Positions 8,499-16,857 of a stretch of 44,567 nt of DNA are shown here, one piece after another (the first letter of the stretch is position 1; every line of letters begins with the position of its first letter). The DNA comes from Candidatus Cloacimonadota bacterium. Lineage in GTDB: Bacteria > Cloacimonadota > Cloacimonadia > JGIOTU-2. Location: the NCBI GenBank assembly GCA_034722995.1, contig JAYEOL010000052.1:1-44567 (forward strand). Direction: 5' to 3'. The position numbers and the translations under genes were made by a program. Below the pieces are notes generated by a model. It made no database searches and had not been told where the DNA came from. It saw only the letters and a program-made list of their open reading frames with translations.

Positions 8499-9524
8499 AT
8501 GAACAAAAGGAGTAATCTAAGATTAGTCTTTTTAATTATCTTGATAACATTCTTAGCAAACTGTGCCACAAAATATTCTACAATACACATTCCTGAAGAA
8601 ATTAAGGTTGAGAGAATTCCATTAGCAGGTGCAGTCTCAAGTCGCGATTCAGAAATTTCAGGATTAGCCTGGTATAACGATTATTTGATTCTTCTTCCGC
8701 AGTATCCTTCTCGGTTTGAATCTGATTATGATGGGAAACTTTTTGCTGTATCAAAAGAGACAATTCTTTCCTTTTTAAAGGGGAAAACAGATTTGCCTAT
8801 AACACCTATAGAAGTGGATTTTGTTGCTCCAGGAATTTCTGATAGGATTAATGGATATGAAGGTTTTGAAGCAATTGCTTTTTCTGGCAATAAAGTATTT
8901 ATGACAATTGAATCTTCTCCCAATAATATGCTGGGTTATTTGATAAGTGGTGAAATCCAAAGTGATTTGAGCACAATTACTTTAAATACTGATAAAATAA
9001 CAGAGATCCGACCACAGGCTTCAATAAATAATGCAACTGATGAAACTATGCTTGTTACATCAGATAAAATAATTACCATATATGAAGGGAATGGAAAAAA
9101 TGTAAATCCCAATCCAATTGCGCATATTTTTGATTATGAACTTAATCTTATTGATTCTGTTCCATTCCCGAATATTGAATATCGCATTACTGATGCGACA
9201 AATCTTGATGTTGCTAACTATTTTTGGGTTATAAATTACTTTTATCCTGGAGATGAAAATGCATATAATCCATCCGTGGATTCAATTTCAATAGTTTATG
9301 GAGAAGGGGCAACTCATTCTAAATATACAACAGTAGAAAGATTATTACGATTAAAATATTCTGAATCTAAAATTACTTTGGTTCAAGAACCACCTATCCA
9401 ATTAGAACTTATTGATGATGACAATTCGCGAAATTGGGAAGGGATTGTCAGATTAGATGATATAGGTTTTTTGCTTGTAACAGATAAATATCCTGAAACT
9501 ATTCTGGGATTTGTCCCAAGATAA
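8499..9524 (+). CDS. Lipoprotein, possible esterase-like phytase/beta-propeller
   Basis: A 341-residue envelope lipoprotein. The N-terminus has a signal peptide ending in a lipobox-like 'FLANC', with Cys22 as the lipid site. The body reads like a beta-propeller of the esterase-like phytase / SdiA-regulated kind: 'EISGLAWYNDYLILLPQYP' followed by 'GYEGFEAIAFSGNKVFMTIES', then 'NWEGIVRLDDIGFLLVTDKYPETILGFV' at the end. I do not recognise a specific enzyme and the substrate is unknown. An AGGAG six bases before the ATG supports the start. The gene is monocistronic. Confidence 0.65.
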   Translation: MNKRSNLRLVFLIILITFLANCATKYSTIHIPEEIKVERIPLAGAVSSRDSEISGLAWYNDYLILLPQYPSRFESDYDGKLFAVSKETILSFLKGKTDLPITPIEVDFVAPGISDRINGYEGFEAIAFSGNKVFMTIESSPNNMLGYLISGEIQSDLSTITLNTDKITEIRPQASINNATDETMLVTSDKIITIYEGNGKNVNPNPIAHIFDYELNLIDSVPFPNIEYRITDATNLDVANYFWVINYFYPGDENAYNPSVDSISIVYGEGATHSKYTTVERLLRLKYSESKITLVQEPPIQLELIDDDNSRNWEGIVRLDDIGFLLVTDKYPETILGFVPR

Positions 9525-9806
9525 ATTAGGTTTTATTTGATTTTAATATAATGGGATTTATGATACCTATGATTTTGATGAAAGTGATGATGGGGTAATG
9601 TTATTGAATCCACTTTTTTCTATAAAGCCAAAGTAAAAGTTTCAAGAGCTCTCGAATTGTCATTGACAGAATTTCATAAAGATTATCTTAATTTAAGGTG
9701 TTAAAAAAACTTGACTTTTTACTGAATAGTTTAGTATTTGTGTTTAATAAATTATTTTGTGATATATTGTTTTGATAGTTAAAATTAGTGAGAATTAATT
9801 AGTATA

Positions 9807-11774
9807 ATGAAAAAACAACATTTAAGAATTAAAGATCTTCCTGAATTCAAGCGTCCACGAGAAAAGCTTGAGAAGACAAATATTAATTTTTTAACAAATT
9901 CTGAGTTATTATCCATTTTATTGGGAAGTGGTGTTAAAGGAATAAATGTAAAAAAGGTTGCAGAAAATTTATTAAACAAATTTGGTGATAATTTATTAAG
10001 TGCCGGCACTAAGGATTTAACGAAGATAAAGGGTATTGGGAAGGTTAAAGCAGAACAGATTGTATCCGCTTTTGAGTTGACTAAAAGATTTATTATAAAA
10101 GACCAAAGCAAAATTGCAATACACAATTCTAATGATGCTTTTAGTTTGTGTAAGGACCTTACTAATAAAAGGCAAGAGCATTTAGTGGTTTTATATTTAG
10201 ATCCGCTAAATCAGTTAATAAAAAAGGAAATTATTTCTATTGGAACGGTTAATTCAAGTTTAGTGCACCCAAGGGAGATATTTGCTCCAGCATATATAAA
10301 TAATGCCACAGCAGTTATTATAGTTCATAACCACCCTACGGGAGATTGTAATCCAACTATAGAAGATAGAAAGGTTACAGAGAAATTATTAAGGGCGGAA
10401 GAAATATCTGGAATAAAAGTAATAGACCACATAATAATTTCTAAAAAAGGATATTTTAGCTTAGTAGACAATTATAATCAAGATAATAAAGTTAATTATT
10501 TTAAGAGTGGTTATGAACAAATAAGTTTGTCTGAGTATTATCCCTTTTTTCAAAATAAAGAATATTTAGAAACAAGTCTAAAAAAGTATAAAGACCCTTC
10601 TTTTAATTTTAAAGATATAAGACAAACAGATGGTATTCACGGTTTACATATCTATCCAGCAGTTATGGCATATCCAATTGCTGATTATCTCATAGATACT
10701 TATAGCAAAGAGGATGACATTGTTTTAGACCCTTTTATGGGCGCAGGTACGACACTTGTAGAAGCAAATCTAAAAAAGAGATATTCTTATGGAATAGATA
10801 TTAATCCATTAGCAGAGTTTATAACAAAAGTCAAATTAACACCTTTAGAACCTTCAATATTAAAAAATGAACTTGAAAATATATTAAAAAATGTAAATAT
10901 ATTAGAATCTGATATACCAAAAGTTAAAAACATAAATCTATGGTTTAAGGATTATGTAATTGAGGAACTTGGAAAACTAAGACATGCAATATGGCAAATT
11001 GAGAATAATGACATTAAAGATTTCTTTAAGATTTCTTTTAGTGAAACTATTCGTGCTGTATCCAATTGTAGAAATGGTTTTAAACTTCACAGATATTCAG
11101 AAAAAGATTTAGAAAAACATAACCCCAAAGTAAAAGAATCTTTTTTTAAAAAATCAATTGATAATATTTATAGATTAAATTCTATTAAAGATAAGTTATC
11201 AGAAAAATATTGGTTTAAAATAGTAAAACATATCTCTGAAATCAAAGATAAAGAGATAGATTTGATAGTTACATCACCACCCTATGGAGACAGCAAGACC
11301 ACAGTAGCTTATGGACAGTTTTCCCGATTTTCATTGGAATGGTTGGGATTAGAAAATATAAATGTTGATAGAGAAAGTTTGGGCGGTAGGATAATAAAAG
11401 ACCCTGTTTATGATGTATATTCTGAATCATTGTTTAATACATTAGACAAAATATCAATACAAAGTAAAAAGAGAGCTAAAGAGGTTTTTGCATTTTTTTA
11501 TGATTTAAATAAATATTTGAAGGAATTTGCCAGAGTTGTCAAACCTAATGGATTTATATGTGTCGTTATTGGAAACCGAACTGTCAAAGGATTTCAAATA
11601 CCAACTGATGAAATTATTGTTGAATTGTGTATAAATAACTTTTTGCATCACAAAACCATTATAAGGGAAATTCCAAATAAGAGAATGCCAGCAAAAAATA
11701 GCCCTACAAATATCGCTGGACAAACTGTTAGTACTATGCTTGAAGAATTTATAATTATTCTTGAAAGGAAATGA
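9807..11774 (+). CDS. RadC (JAMM) - DNA methyltransferase fusion
   Basis: A 655-residue two-part protein. Residues 1 to about 225 are a complete RadC: an N-terminal helix-hairpin-helix ('LTKIKGIGKVKAEQI'), Glu157, and a JAMM metal motif 'HNHPTGDCNPTIED' with His174, His176 and Asp187 all present. Residues about 270-655 form an amino-methyltransferase: motif I 'DPFMGAGTT' (308-316) with 'YGIDINPLAE' following, and motif IV 'TSPPYG' (489-494). Motif I precedes motif IV, unlike the common beta-class order. SPPY is typical of N4-cytosine, and some N6-adenine, enzymes. The last four bases overlap the endonuclease gene (ATGA), so the two genes form a restriction-modification operon. The fusion to an intact RadC is the odd feature; its purpose is unknown. 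Confidence 0.88.
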   Translation: MKKQHLRIKDLPEFKRPREKLEKTNINFLTNSELLSILLGSGVKGINVKKVAENLLNKFGDNLLSAGTKDLTKIKGIGKVKAEQIVSAFELTKRFIIKDQSKIAIHNSNDAFSLCKDLTNKRQEHLVVLYLDPLNQLIKKEIISIGTVNSSLVHPREIFAPAYINNATAVIIVHNHPTGDCNPTIEDRKVTEKLLRAEEISGIKVIDHIIISKKGYFSLVDNYNQDNKVNYFKSGYEQISLSEYYPFFQNKEYLETSLKKYKDPSFNFKDIRQTDGIHGLHIYPAVMAYPIADYLIDTYSKEDDIVLDPFMGAGTTLVEANLKKRYSYGIDINPLAEFITKVKLTPLEPSILKNELENILKNVNILESDIPKVKNINLWFKDYVIEELGKLRHAIWQIENNDIKDFFKISFSETIRAVSNCRNGFKLHRYSEKDLEKHNPKVKESFFKKSIDNIYRLNSIKDKLSEKYWFKIVKHISEIKDKEIDLIVTSPPYGDSKTTVAYGQFSRFSLEWLGLENINVDRESLGGRIIKDPVYDVYSESLFNTLDKISIQSKKRAKEVFAFFYDLNKYLKEFARVVKPNGFICVVIGNRTVKGFQIPTDEIIVELCINNFLHHKTIIREIPNKRMPAKNSPTNIAGQTVSTMLEEFIIILERK

Positions 11775-11776
11775 AT

Positions 11777-12529
11777 ATGAGTAATGATTTTCAGGAATTC
11801 CAAAAATCAATTAGGAAAAGATTTATGCCATCGGGTAAACAGTTATCAGAATTTGCTCAGGAGAAGTTGATAATAAAGGATGTTGAAAAGAATTTTAATT
11901 CTTATTTGCGAAAGTTACTAAATAATGAATTTGAACTATATAAAGAATACGAAAAAAAATGCACTCTTAAAATATTTGAAGAAGCCTTCCAAAGAAAATT
12001 ATTTGAATTTCCCAAAGATAACTCTCAAAAGGCTTTCTTAGGATTTTTTGACCAACATTATGATGATTTTTGGAAAGTATTCCTAAGTATAAGTCAATCA
12101 AGAAAAACAAGAGCTGGTGGGAGTTTTGAAAAGCACTTAAGATTCTTGTTTAGTAAAATAAATTATCCTTATGATATGCAAACAACATTAAATGGAAGGG
12201 TTGATTATCTCTTTCCAAGTGAAGAAGTATTTAAAAAAAACAGAACTGTATGTTTAATTATTTCTGTAAAGAGAACCCTGCGAGAAAGATGGCGACAGGT
12301 AATAGGAGAGTTATCTTCAATCAATGCAGGAAAAATTTATATCGCAACGCAAGAAGAAAATATTGCAAAAGCAAAAATCCATGAAATGAAAAAACATAAT
12401 ATCAATTTGGTGGTCTTTGATGAAGAAAAGGAGAAAAACTTTTTATCTGAATATAATGTAATTGGCTTTACAGAGTTGATTACAGTTCATCTGCCTGCAC
12501 AAAAGATTTTGTGGGAGAAATTTATTTAG
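11777..12529 (+). CDS. EcoRII-C-like type II restriction endonuclease
   Basis: Probable restriction nuclease paired with the upstream methyltransferase. Numbering from an ATG two codons further upstream, a PD-(D/E)xK core is visible: Glu120 in 'GGSFEKHLRFLF', Asp145 in 'GRVDYLFPSE' and Lys167 in 'ISVKRTLRERWRQVIGEL'. The last segment is a signature of the EcoRII/PspGI/SsoII clan. 'KIYIATQEENIAKAKIHEM' continues the family pattern. The protein is about 250 residues long, with about 110 residues before the catalytic Glu. EcoRII's N-terminal effector domain is not recognisable there. The ATG at 11771 overlaps the upstream stop, but an AGGA at 11766-11769 is better spaced for the ATG at 11777. 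The recognition sequence cannot be deduced; relatives cut CCWGG or CCNGG. Confidence 0.85.
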   Translation: MSNDFQEFQKSIRKRFMPSGKQLSEFAQEKLIIKDVEKNFNSYLRKLLNNEFELYKEYEKKCTLKIFEEAFQRKLFEFPKDNSQKAFLGFFDQHYDDFWKVFLSISQSRKTRAGGSFEKHLRFLFSKINYPYDMQTTLNGRVDYLFPSEEVFKKNRTVCLIISVKRTLRERWRQVIGELSSINAGKIYIATQEENIAKAKIHEMKKHNINLVVFDEEKEKNFLSEYNVIGFTELITVHLPAQKILWEKFI

Positions 12530-12560
12530 AAATTTTTAAACAATATCTCTCAAAATTAAT

Positions 12561-14966
12561 TTATGCTTTATTTAGTTTTAAAGAAACAACCCCCGCCCCA
12601 AGATAACACATTATCGCAAGAATAAATACAATCTTAAACCCAAAAAGAATTGCAAATAAAGTAGCGAGAATTGTACTTATTACTGAGAAAAATCCGTTTA
12701 TTCCCCAAGCCCATGGAACTTTGAAACTTTCTATTCTTTTAATTTTTGATAAACCTTGTGGAAAGGGAATTCCCATAAAAAATCCTAAAGGTGCCAGCAG
12801 AATTATGGTTACCAATATTTTTATTATCACATTAGCATTCATAAAAACAGGCAGAATAATATCAAAAACTATAAGATACAAAATTATTATTGAAACGATA
12901 AGTAGAGTCGAATATAAAATTCTCTTTTCAGCATTAAATATTTTATCAGAAAAGTAGCTCCCAATCCCTGAAAAAACAAGCAAACTTGAAATTATTACAC
13001 TTAATGAATAAGTGGGATGAGATAAAAATAAAATCAATCTTTGAATAAGTGGCATCTCTATAAAGAAAAATCCTATCCCGATTAATCCGAAAAAGAGGAG
13101 TATCTTTATATTTAAACCTCTTTTACCTTTCTTCAGAAACAGCAAAGGAACTACTATCAACACAAGGCTTATAATTATAACTGGAATAAGAAGAAGAATT
13201 AAGGTTAAATATCCCCATTCAGTAAATGGTATTTTATCAGTGCCGTATTTTAAAATATACTTTAAGGTTTTGTATTTGAAAAAATTATAAAAATATGGTC
13301 TGTTATCACTTGCTGGTTTAATATCAAAATCGTATTCGTCCTCAAAGTCAGATGCATTCTCAGATAGTAAATTTTTTGCAGCCAAATAATAAATCGGTGT
13401 ATCAAGTTTTACAAATCTGTTCACTTCGTTCTCTTTTATACCATCATAATATATGATATCAAAAAGTCTTGTTTTACAAAATTCTTTTGTTTTATTTATC
13501 ATATCTTCAGAAATGGGGGCTTTTGATATAATTAATGTTGCTGCCTGAATGGTTCTAATATAGAGAATGTGCTTGCTAATATCTTTTATATCTAAATTCT
13601 TTAATGCTTGAATACAGATATTGAGCATCTTGAGATTATCTCGTGGAGGATTAACAACCCATCTTGTAATAGATAAAAGTCCATTTTCCTTTAGGTGCAG
13701 AAAAAACTCTTGTATTGACTCAACAGTATAAAGATTGGTCTCATTTAAGGCATAGATACCGGATGCTGCTGTGTTATATGTATCTAACATTGAAATTTCT
13801 ATCAGGTTGTATTTTTCATTTGTTGATTGTATAAAACCTCGTGCTTCCTTATTTATAATAGTTACTCGTGGATGGTTATAAATATTTCCTGAATAAGTTG
13901 AATAATCTTTTTTCATAAGTTTTACAACTTTTCTATTCAACTCCAGTCCTGAAATATTTTTAAAATCGTGTAATAACGCTTTTAATATTCCTTCACCACC
14001 ACCTACTCCAACAATGAGTACTTTTTCTTTTTCAGAATCTTCTAATAAATTGTAAGGTAAAGCAGATGGGATATAATTAAGATATTGTATTTCTTTCTTT
14101 TCTCCATCAAAAGGAGTTATTGCACTCATTGATTCACCATCAAAAAATATTCCTTTCTGTATTGGAACTTCATAAGGAGATAATAAACTAAGCCCAACTG
14201 TTGACCGCAATCCTTCTGCTTCAACCACCTGAACAAGTCCAAGTGGAGAATATCTTTCTTTTTCAATTTTTGCATTGGGGAGGTTCAGTGTTTTTGATAT
14301 GGACTTATATTGGGATATTTTTTTCAAATGTAAATAATTAACTGATAGAGAAAAGACCGCTACTAATACTGCTGAAAGGATAAAGATTACTATGAATTTA
14401 GTTTTATTGAGATTTAATGAAAAAAATATCGCAGTAAGGAAAGAAATAATTGTTATTCCAATTAGTATAGAATAGGGATGAAGCAGATATGAAAATAGCA
14501 CAACAAAAATGGCACCAACTCCTGAACCAATCAAATTAGAAAAATAGGTTTTCCCAATGGGAAATTTTGTTAAAGCAATTCCAATTACTGTTGCTCCGAA
14601 AAAGAATGGAATTCCCATTGCAATAAAATATTGTAGAAAGTAGTATAATTGGCGATTATCTATTCCAATTTCAAATGGATTAAACGGAGTTTTGCAATAT
14701 AAAATAAATCCCAGGCACATTGAAAGTGGATAAAGAAAAAGAGCAGTCAGAACAAAGGTATTGAAATGTTTGTCAATCTGATTTTTTAAAAGTGCGATGG
14801 CAGTTCCACTTGCTCCAAAACCCAGTAATGCCAGACTTATTATAAATGCGGCAAGATTTTGCCATTGGGTAATAGCAAATATTCTTGTAAGTATTATCTC
14901 GTAGCAAAGGATTGTAAATGAAGTAAAAAATACTACTGGTTGGATAAATTTTGTTCTCATTACCAT
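12561..14966 (-). CDS. Membrane-embedded spermidine synthase-like protein
   Basis: An 801-residue integral membrane protein. The first ~215 residues contain about five or six transmembrane segments, and the last ~220 residues again have several. In between is a Rossmann methyltransferase/aminopropyltransferase domain: 'LIVGVGGGEGILKALL' near 315-330 matches the nucleotide-binding GGGxG of spermidine synthases, followed by 'ISGLELNRKVVKLMKK' and 'NHPRVTIINKEARGFI'. The catalytic-Asp region of SpeE appears as 'ISMLDTYNTA', which is divergent, so true spermidine synthesis is uncertain. It converges with the restriction gene. A weak AGGA lies about 9 bases upstream of the ATG at 14966; a second ATG two codons in is also possible. 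Confidence 0.75.
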   Translation of the reverse strand: MVMRTKFIQPVVFFTSFTILCYEIILTRIFAITQWQNLAAFIISLALLGFGASGTAIALLKNQIDKHFNTFVLTALFLYPLSMCLGFILYCKTPFNPFEIGIDNRQLYYFLQYFIAMGIPFFFGATVIGIALTKFPIGKTYFSNLIGSGVGAIFVVLFSYLLHPYSILIGITIISFLTAIFFSLNLNKTKFIVIFILSAVLVAVFSLSVNYLHLKKISQYKSISKTLNLPNAKIEKERYSPLGLVQVVEAEGLRSTVGLSLLSPYEVPIQKGIFFDGESMSAITPFDGEKKEIQYLNYIPSALPYNLLEDSEKEKVLIVGVGGGEGILKALLHDFKNISGLELNRKVVKLMKKDYSTYSGNIYNHPRVTIINKEARGFIQSTNEKYNLIEISMLDTYNTAASGIYALNETNLYTVESIQEFFLHLKENGLLSITRWVVNPPRDNLKMLNICIQALKNLDIKDISKHILYIRTIQAATLIISKAPISEDMINKTKEFCKTRLFDIIYYDGIKENEVNRFVKLDTPIYYLAAKNLLSENASDFEDEYDFDIKPASDNRPYFYNFFKYKTLKYILKYGTDKIPFTEWGYLTLILLLIPVIIISLVLIVVPLLFLKKGKRGLNIKILLFFGLIGIGFFFIEMPLIQRLILFLSHPTYSLSVIISSLLVFSGIGSYFSDKIFNAEKRILYSTLLIVSIIILYLIVFDIILPVFMNANVIIKILVTIILLAPLGFFMGIPFPQGLSKIKRIESFKVPWAWGINGFFSVISTILATLFAILFGFKIVFILAIMCYLGAGVVSLKLNKA

Positions 14967-15026
14967 AGTGGATAATTCCTATTTTATTAAGAACAGTACA
15001 CCGCTCGTTTATATACAAATAACTAA

Positions 15027-15070
15027 ACACACCCCGACAACTAAAGTTGTCACCCCTCTCAAGAGGGGAT
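15027..15070. repeat. Hairpin module related to the element at 1125-1244
   Basis: ACACACCCC (15027-15035) is followed by the hairpin GACAACT/AGTTGTC (15036-15051) and CCCCTC/GAGGGG (15053-15068). The flanking ACACACCCCG and the CCCCTCTCAAGAGGGG part are identical to those at 1125-1173, but the hairpin between them is different. The rest of the 14967-15298 spacer holds no recognisable gene. Confidence 0.75.
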
Positions 15071-15298
15071 TTTTGTCAAGCATATTTATGGTCGGATAAA
15101 GTCCCATCTAATATGAGGGGATTTAAGGGTGAATTAATAACATTTATTTTGATTTTTTCACTTTCTGTATAAATTGTTGGGAAAATCCAAATTTAGATTT
15201 TATACTATTTTAAATAAATCATATTAAAAAGGGATACAAATCTAACTATAGTAATTACTGATAATTCAATCTCTTCTCTTCCTATTGGTTTTTCCATG

Positions 15299-15760
15299 TT
15301 AGGAACTTTTTACATACCAATATTTAGTTCCTTTAAGAAATTCATCAACCCCTTTTTTCTTAATTTTTCTTAGATTTTTTATATGAGCATCACCATGATT
15401 TGCCTTCAAGAAATCCAATTTTTTACATGTTTCAAATTCGCCACATTCCCAACATCCTTCAATTCCTTTTTTCTGACAGCATTTTCTTATCTTACAGAAA
15501 GGCGGACCACCACCACCTTTACAGGTTTTTTTACATCGTAATTTTACTAATGCACCCAATACTTCATAACATTTTGGGTAGTTTTTGTAAACCTTAAAAA
15601 ATGAAAGAGCAGACAAAGATTCTGCAGTCTTATCAAACTTAGATTGTCTTAACTCTTTTCTAAGGTCTCTTGCCAGGTCCGCAACCTCTCCTTTGTGAGC
15701 AAAGCAATCTCCACAATAAAGACCACAATATGCAATAAGATTTGTATTTTCTTCACACAT
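15299..15760 (-). CDS. DUF3795 cysteine-rich protein
   Basis: A 153-residue cytoplasmic protein with many cysteines: 'YCGLYCGDCFAHKGE' near the N-terminus, then 'CKKTCKGGGGPPFCKIRKCC' and 'KGIEGCWECGEFETCKKLDF'. This is the DUF3795 pattern, common in anaerobes. The cysteines probably bind zinc or an iron-sulfur cluster, but no activity is established. It reads opposite to nothing and has no close operon partner; the spacers on both sides contain repeats. Confidence 0.85.
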   Translation of the reverse strand: MCEENTNLIAYCGLYCGDCFAHKGEVADLARDLRKELRQSKFDKTAESLSALSFFKVYKNYPKCYEVLGALVKLRCKKTCKGGGGPPFCKIRKCCQKKGIEGCWECGEFETCKKLDFLKANHGDAHIKNLRKIKKKGVDEFLKGTKYWYVKSS

Positions 15761-15778
15761 TTTGATTTTCTTCTTGTT

Positions 15779-16071
15779 TTATTTATAATATATGAGATCT
15801 GCAAAATAGGTAATTTTTATTTTTTATGAGACATTATAAAAAATTCTTGATTAACCTCAACCTCTAACTCCTTCTCCTATTCATCCTTCGTAGTTCATCC
15901 TTCGCAGTCTTGCTACGGAGAATGGATACTATGGAGAACGGGCAAGGAGAAGGAGAATTCTGTCTTCCTCTCCTTTTAGGAGAGGATTGACCTGCCTGCG
16001 CGTAGCCGCTTCGGCGAAGGCAGGGGTGAGGTCAAAAAAAACCTTATTTTGCAGAACGCATTATTTATAAT
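15779..16071. mobile_element. TIR-bounded repeat element, copy 1
   Basis: Left terminus TGAGATCTGCAAAATA (15793-15808) and right terminus TATTTTGCAGAACGCA (16045-16060) form imperfect inverted repeats (14 of 16 match). The sequence TTATTTATAAT occurs exactly at both outer edges (15779-15789 and 16061-16071), like a target-site duplication. The interior has no gene but holds nested hairpins: CTCCTTCTCC/GGAGAAGGAG, CTCTCCTTTTAGGAGAG and a GACCTGCC/GGTGAGGTC frame. A second copy with the same ends lies at 32594-32747. A MITE-like non-autonomous element is the likeliest reading; no transposase is present. Confidence 0.6.
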
Positions 16072-16080
16072 GAATATCCT

Positions 16081-16800
16081 TTATTTTCTGATAAGAGGCA
16101 CAAATCTAACTTGGGTGATTACTTCTGTTTCAATTAGCTCCTCACTTTTCTTTGTTATTACAAGCAGATTTTGAACTCTAAAAGGTGGACCAACAGGGAT
16201 GCACATTATTCCACCAATTTTAAGCTGTTTAATAAGCGGGGGAGGAACAAATTCCGCGGTACAGGTTACTATTATTGCATCATAAGGAGCATATTCTTCC
16301 CAACCATAGTAACCGTCTCCGAACTTTGTCTTGATAGTATCGTATCCTGCTTTTTCTAAAACCTTGTTTGTTCTGAGATACAATTCTTCTATTATTTCTA
16401 TAGTATAAACCTCTTTTACTATTTCTGATAAAATTGCTGCCTGATAGCCTGAACCAGTTCCAACTTCAAGTGCTTTTGAATCCTTGTTTAATTTCAACAG
16501 CTTGGTCATCAAAGCGACAATATAAGGTTGAGAAATAGTCTGACCATATCCAATTGGTAAAGGTCGGTCCTCGTATGAAAACATGCGATATAGTTCAGGC
16601 ACAAAAATATGTCTGGGAACCTCTCTCATAGCTGAAAGAACAGTGGTATCTTTTATTCCTCTATTTTCTATCTGGATTTTAATCATCAACTCTCTTTCTC
16701 TTTTATACTTTGTTTCGTTATCTTGGGCACAGCTAAGATTACTTAATAATAGTAGAAAAATTATACAGATGAAATATCTCTTATTTTTTGACATAAACAT
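16081..16800 (-). CDS. pcm: Exported protein-L-isoaspartate O-methyltransferase
   Basis: Methylates L-isoaspartyl residues in damaged proteins using S-adenosylmethionine. The core shows 'REVPRHIFVPE', 'PLPIGYGQTISQPYIVALM' and the SAM-binding 'ALEVGTGSGYQAAIL', then 'GDGYYGWEEYAPYDAIIVT', typical of PIMT. Unlike the classical enzyme, it begins with a basic, very hydrophobic leader ('FICIIFLLLLSNLSCAQ'), which should direct it to the periplasm or membrane. The Cys could be lipidated, although 'NLSC' is a poor lipobox. Two ATGs (16800 and 16794) are possible starts. It sits directly downstream of an exported nucleotidase gene on the same strand. Confidence 0.9.
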   Translation of the reverse strand: MFMSKNKRYFICIIFLLLLSNLSCAQDNETKYKRERELMIKIQIENRGIKDTTVLSAMREVPRHIFVPELYRMFSYEDRPLPIGYGQTISQPYIVALMTKLLKLNKDSKALEVGTGSGYQAAILSEIVKEVYTIEIIEELYLRTNKVLEKAGYDTIKTKFGDGYYGWEEYAPYDAIIVTCTAEFVPPPLIKQLKIGGIMCIPVGPPFRVQNLLVITKKSEELIETEVITQVRFVPLIRK

Positions 16801-16857
16801 TTAAAATAGTTAGAAATATACCATAAAACATTAACTAAAGCTTTTATATTCTCTTTC

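Noticed and set aside
9525-9806. Possible decayed gene or regulator upstream of the restriction-modification operon
   Set aside because: Translations in all frames are short and unrecognisable; no controller-protein box or small helix-turn-helix gene is visible.
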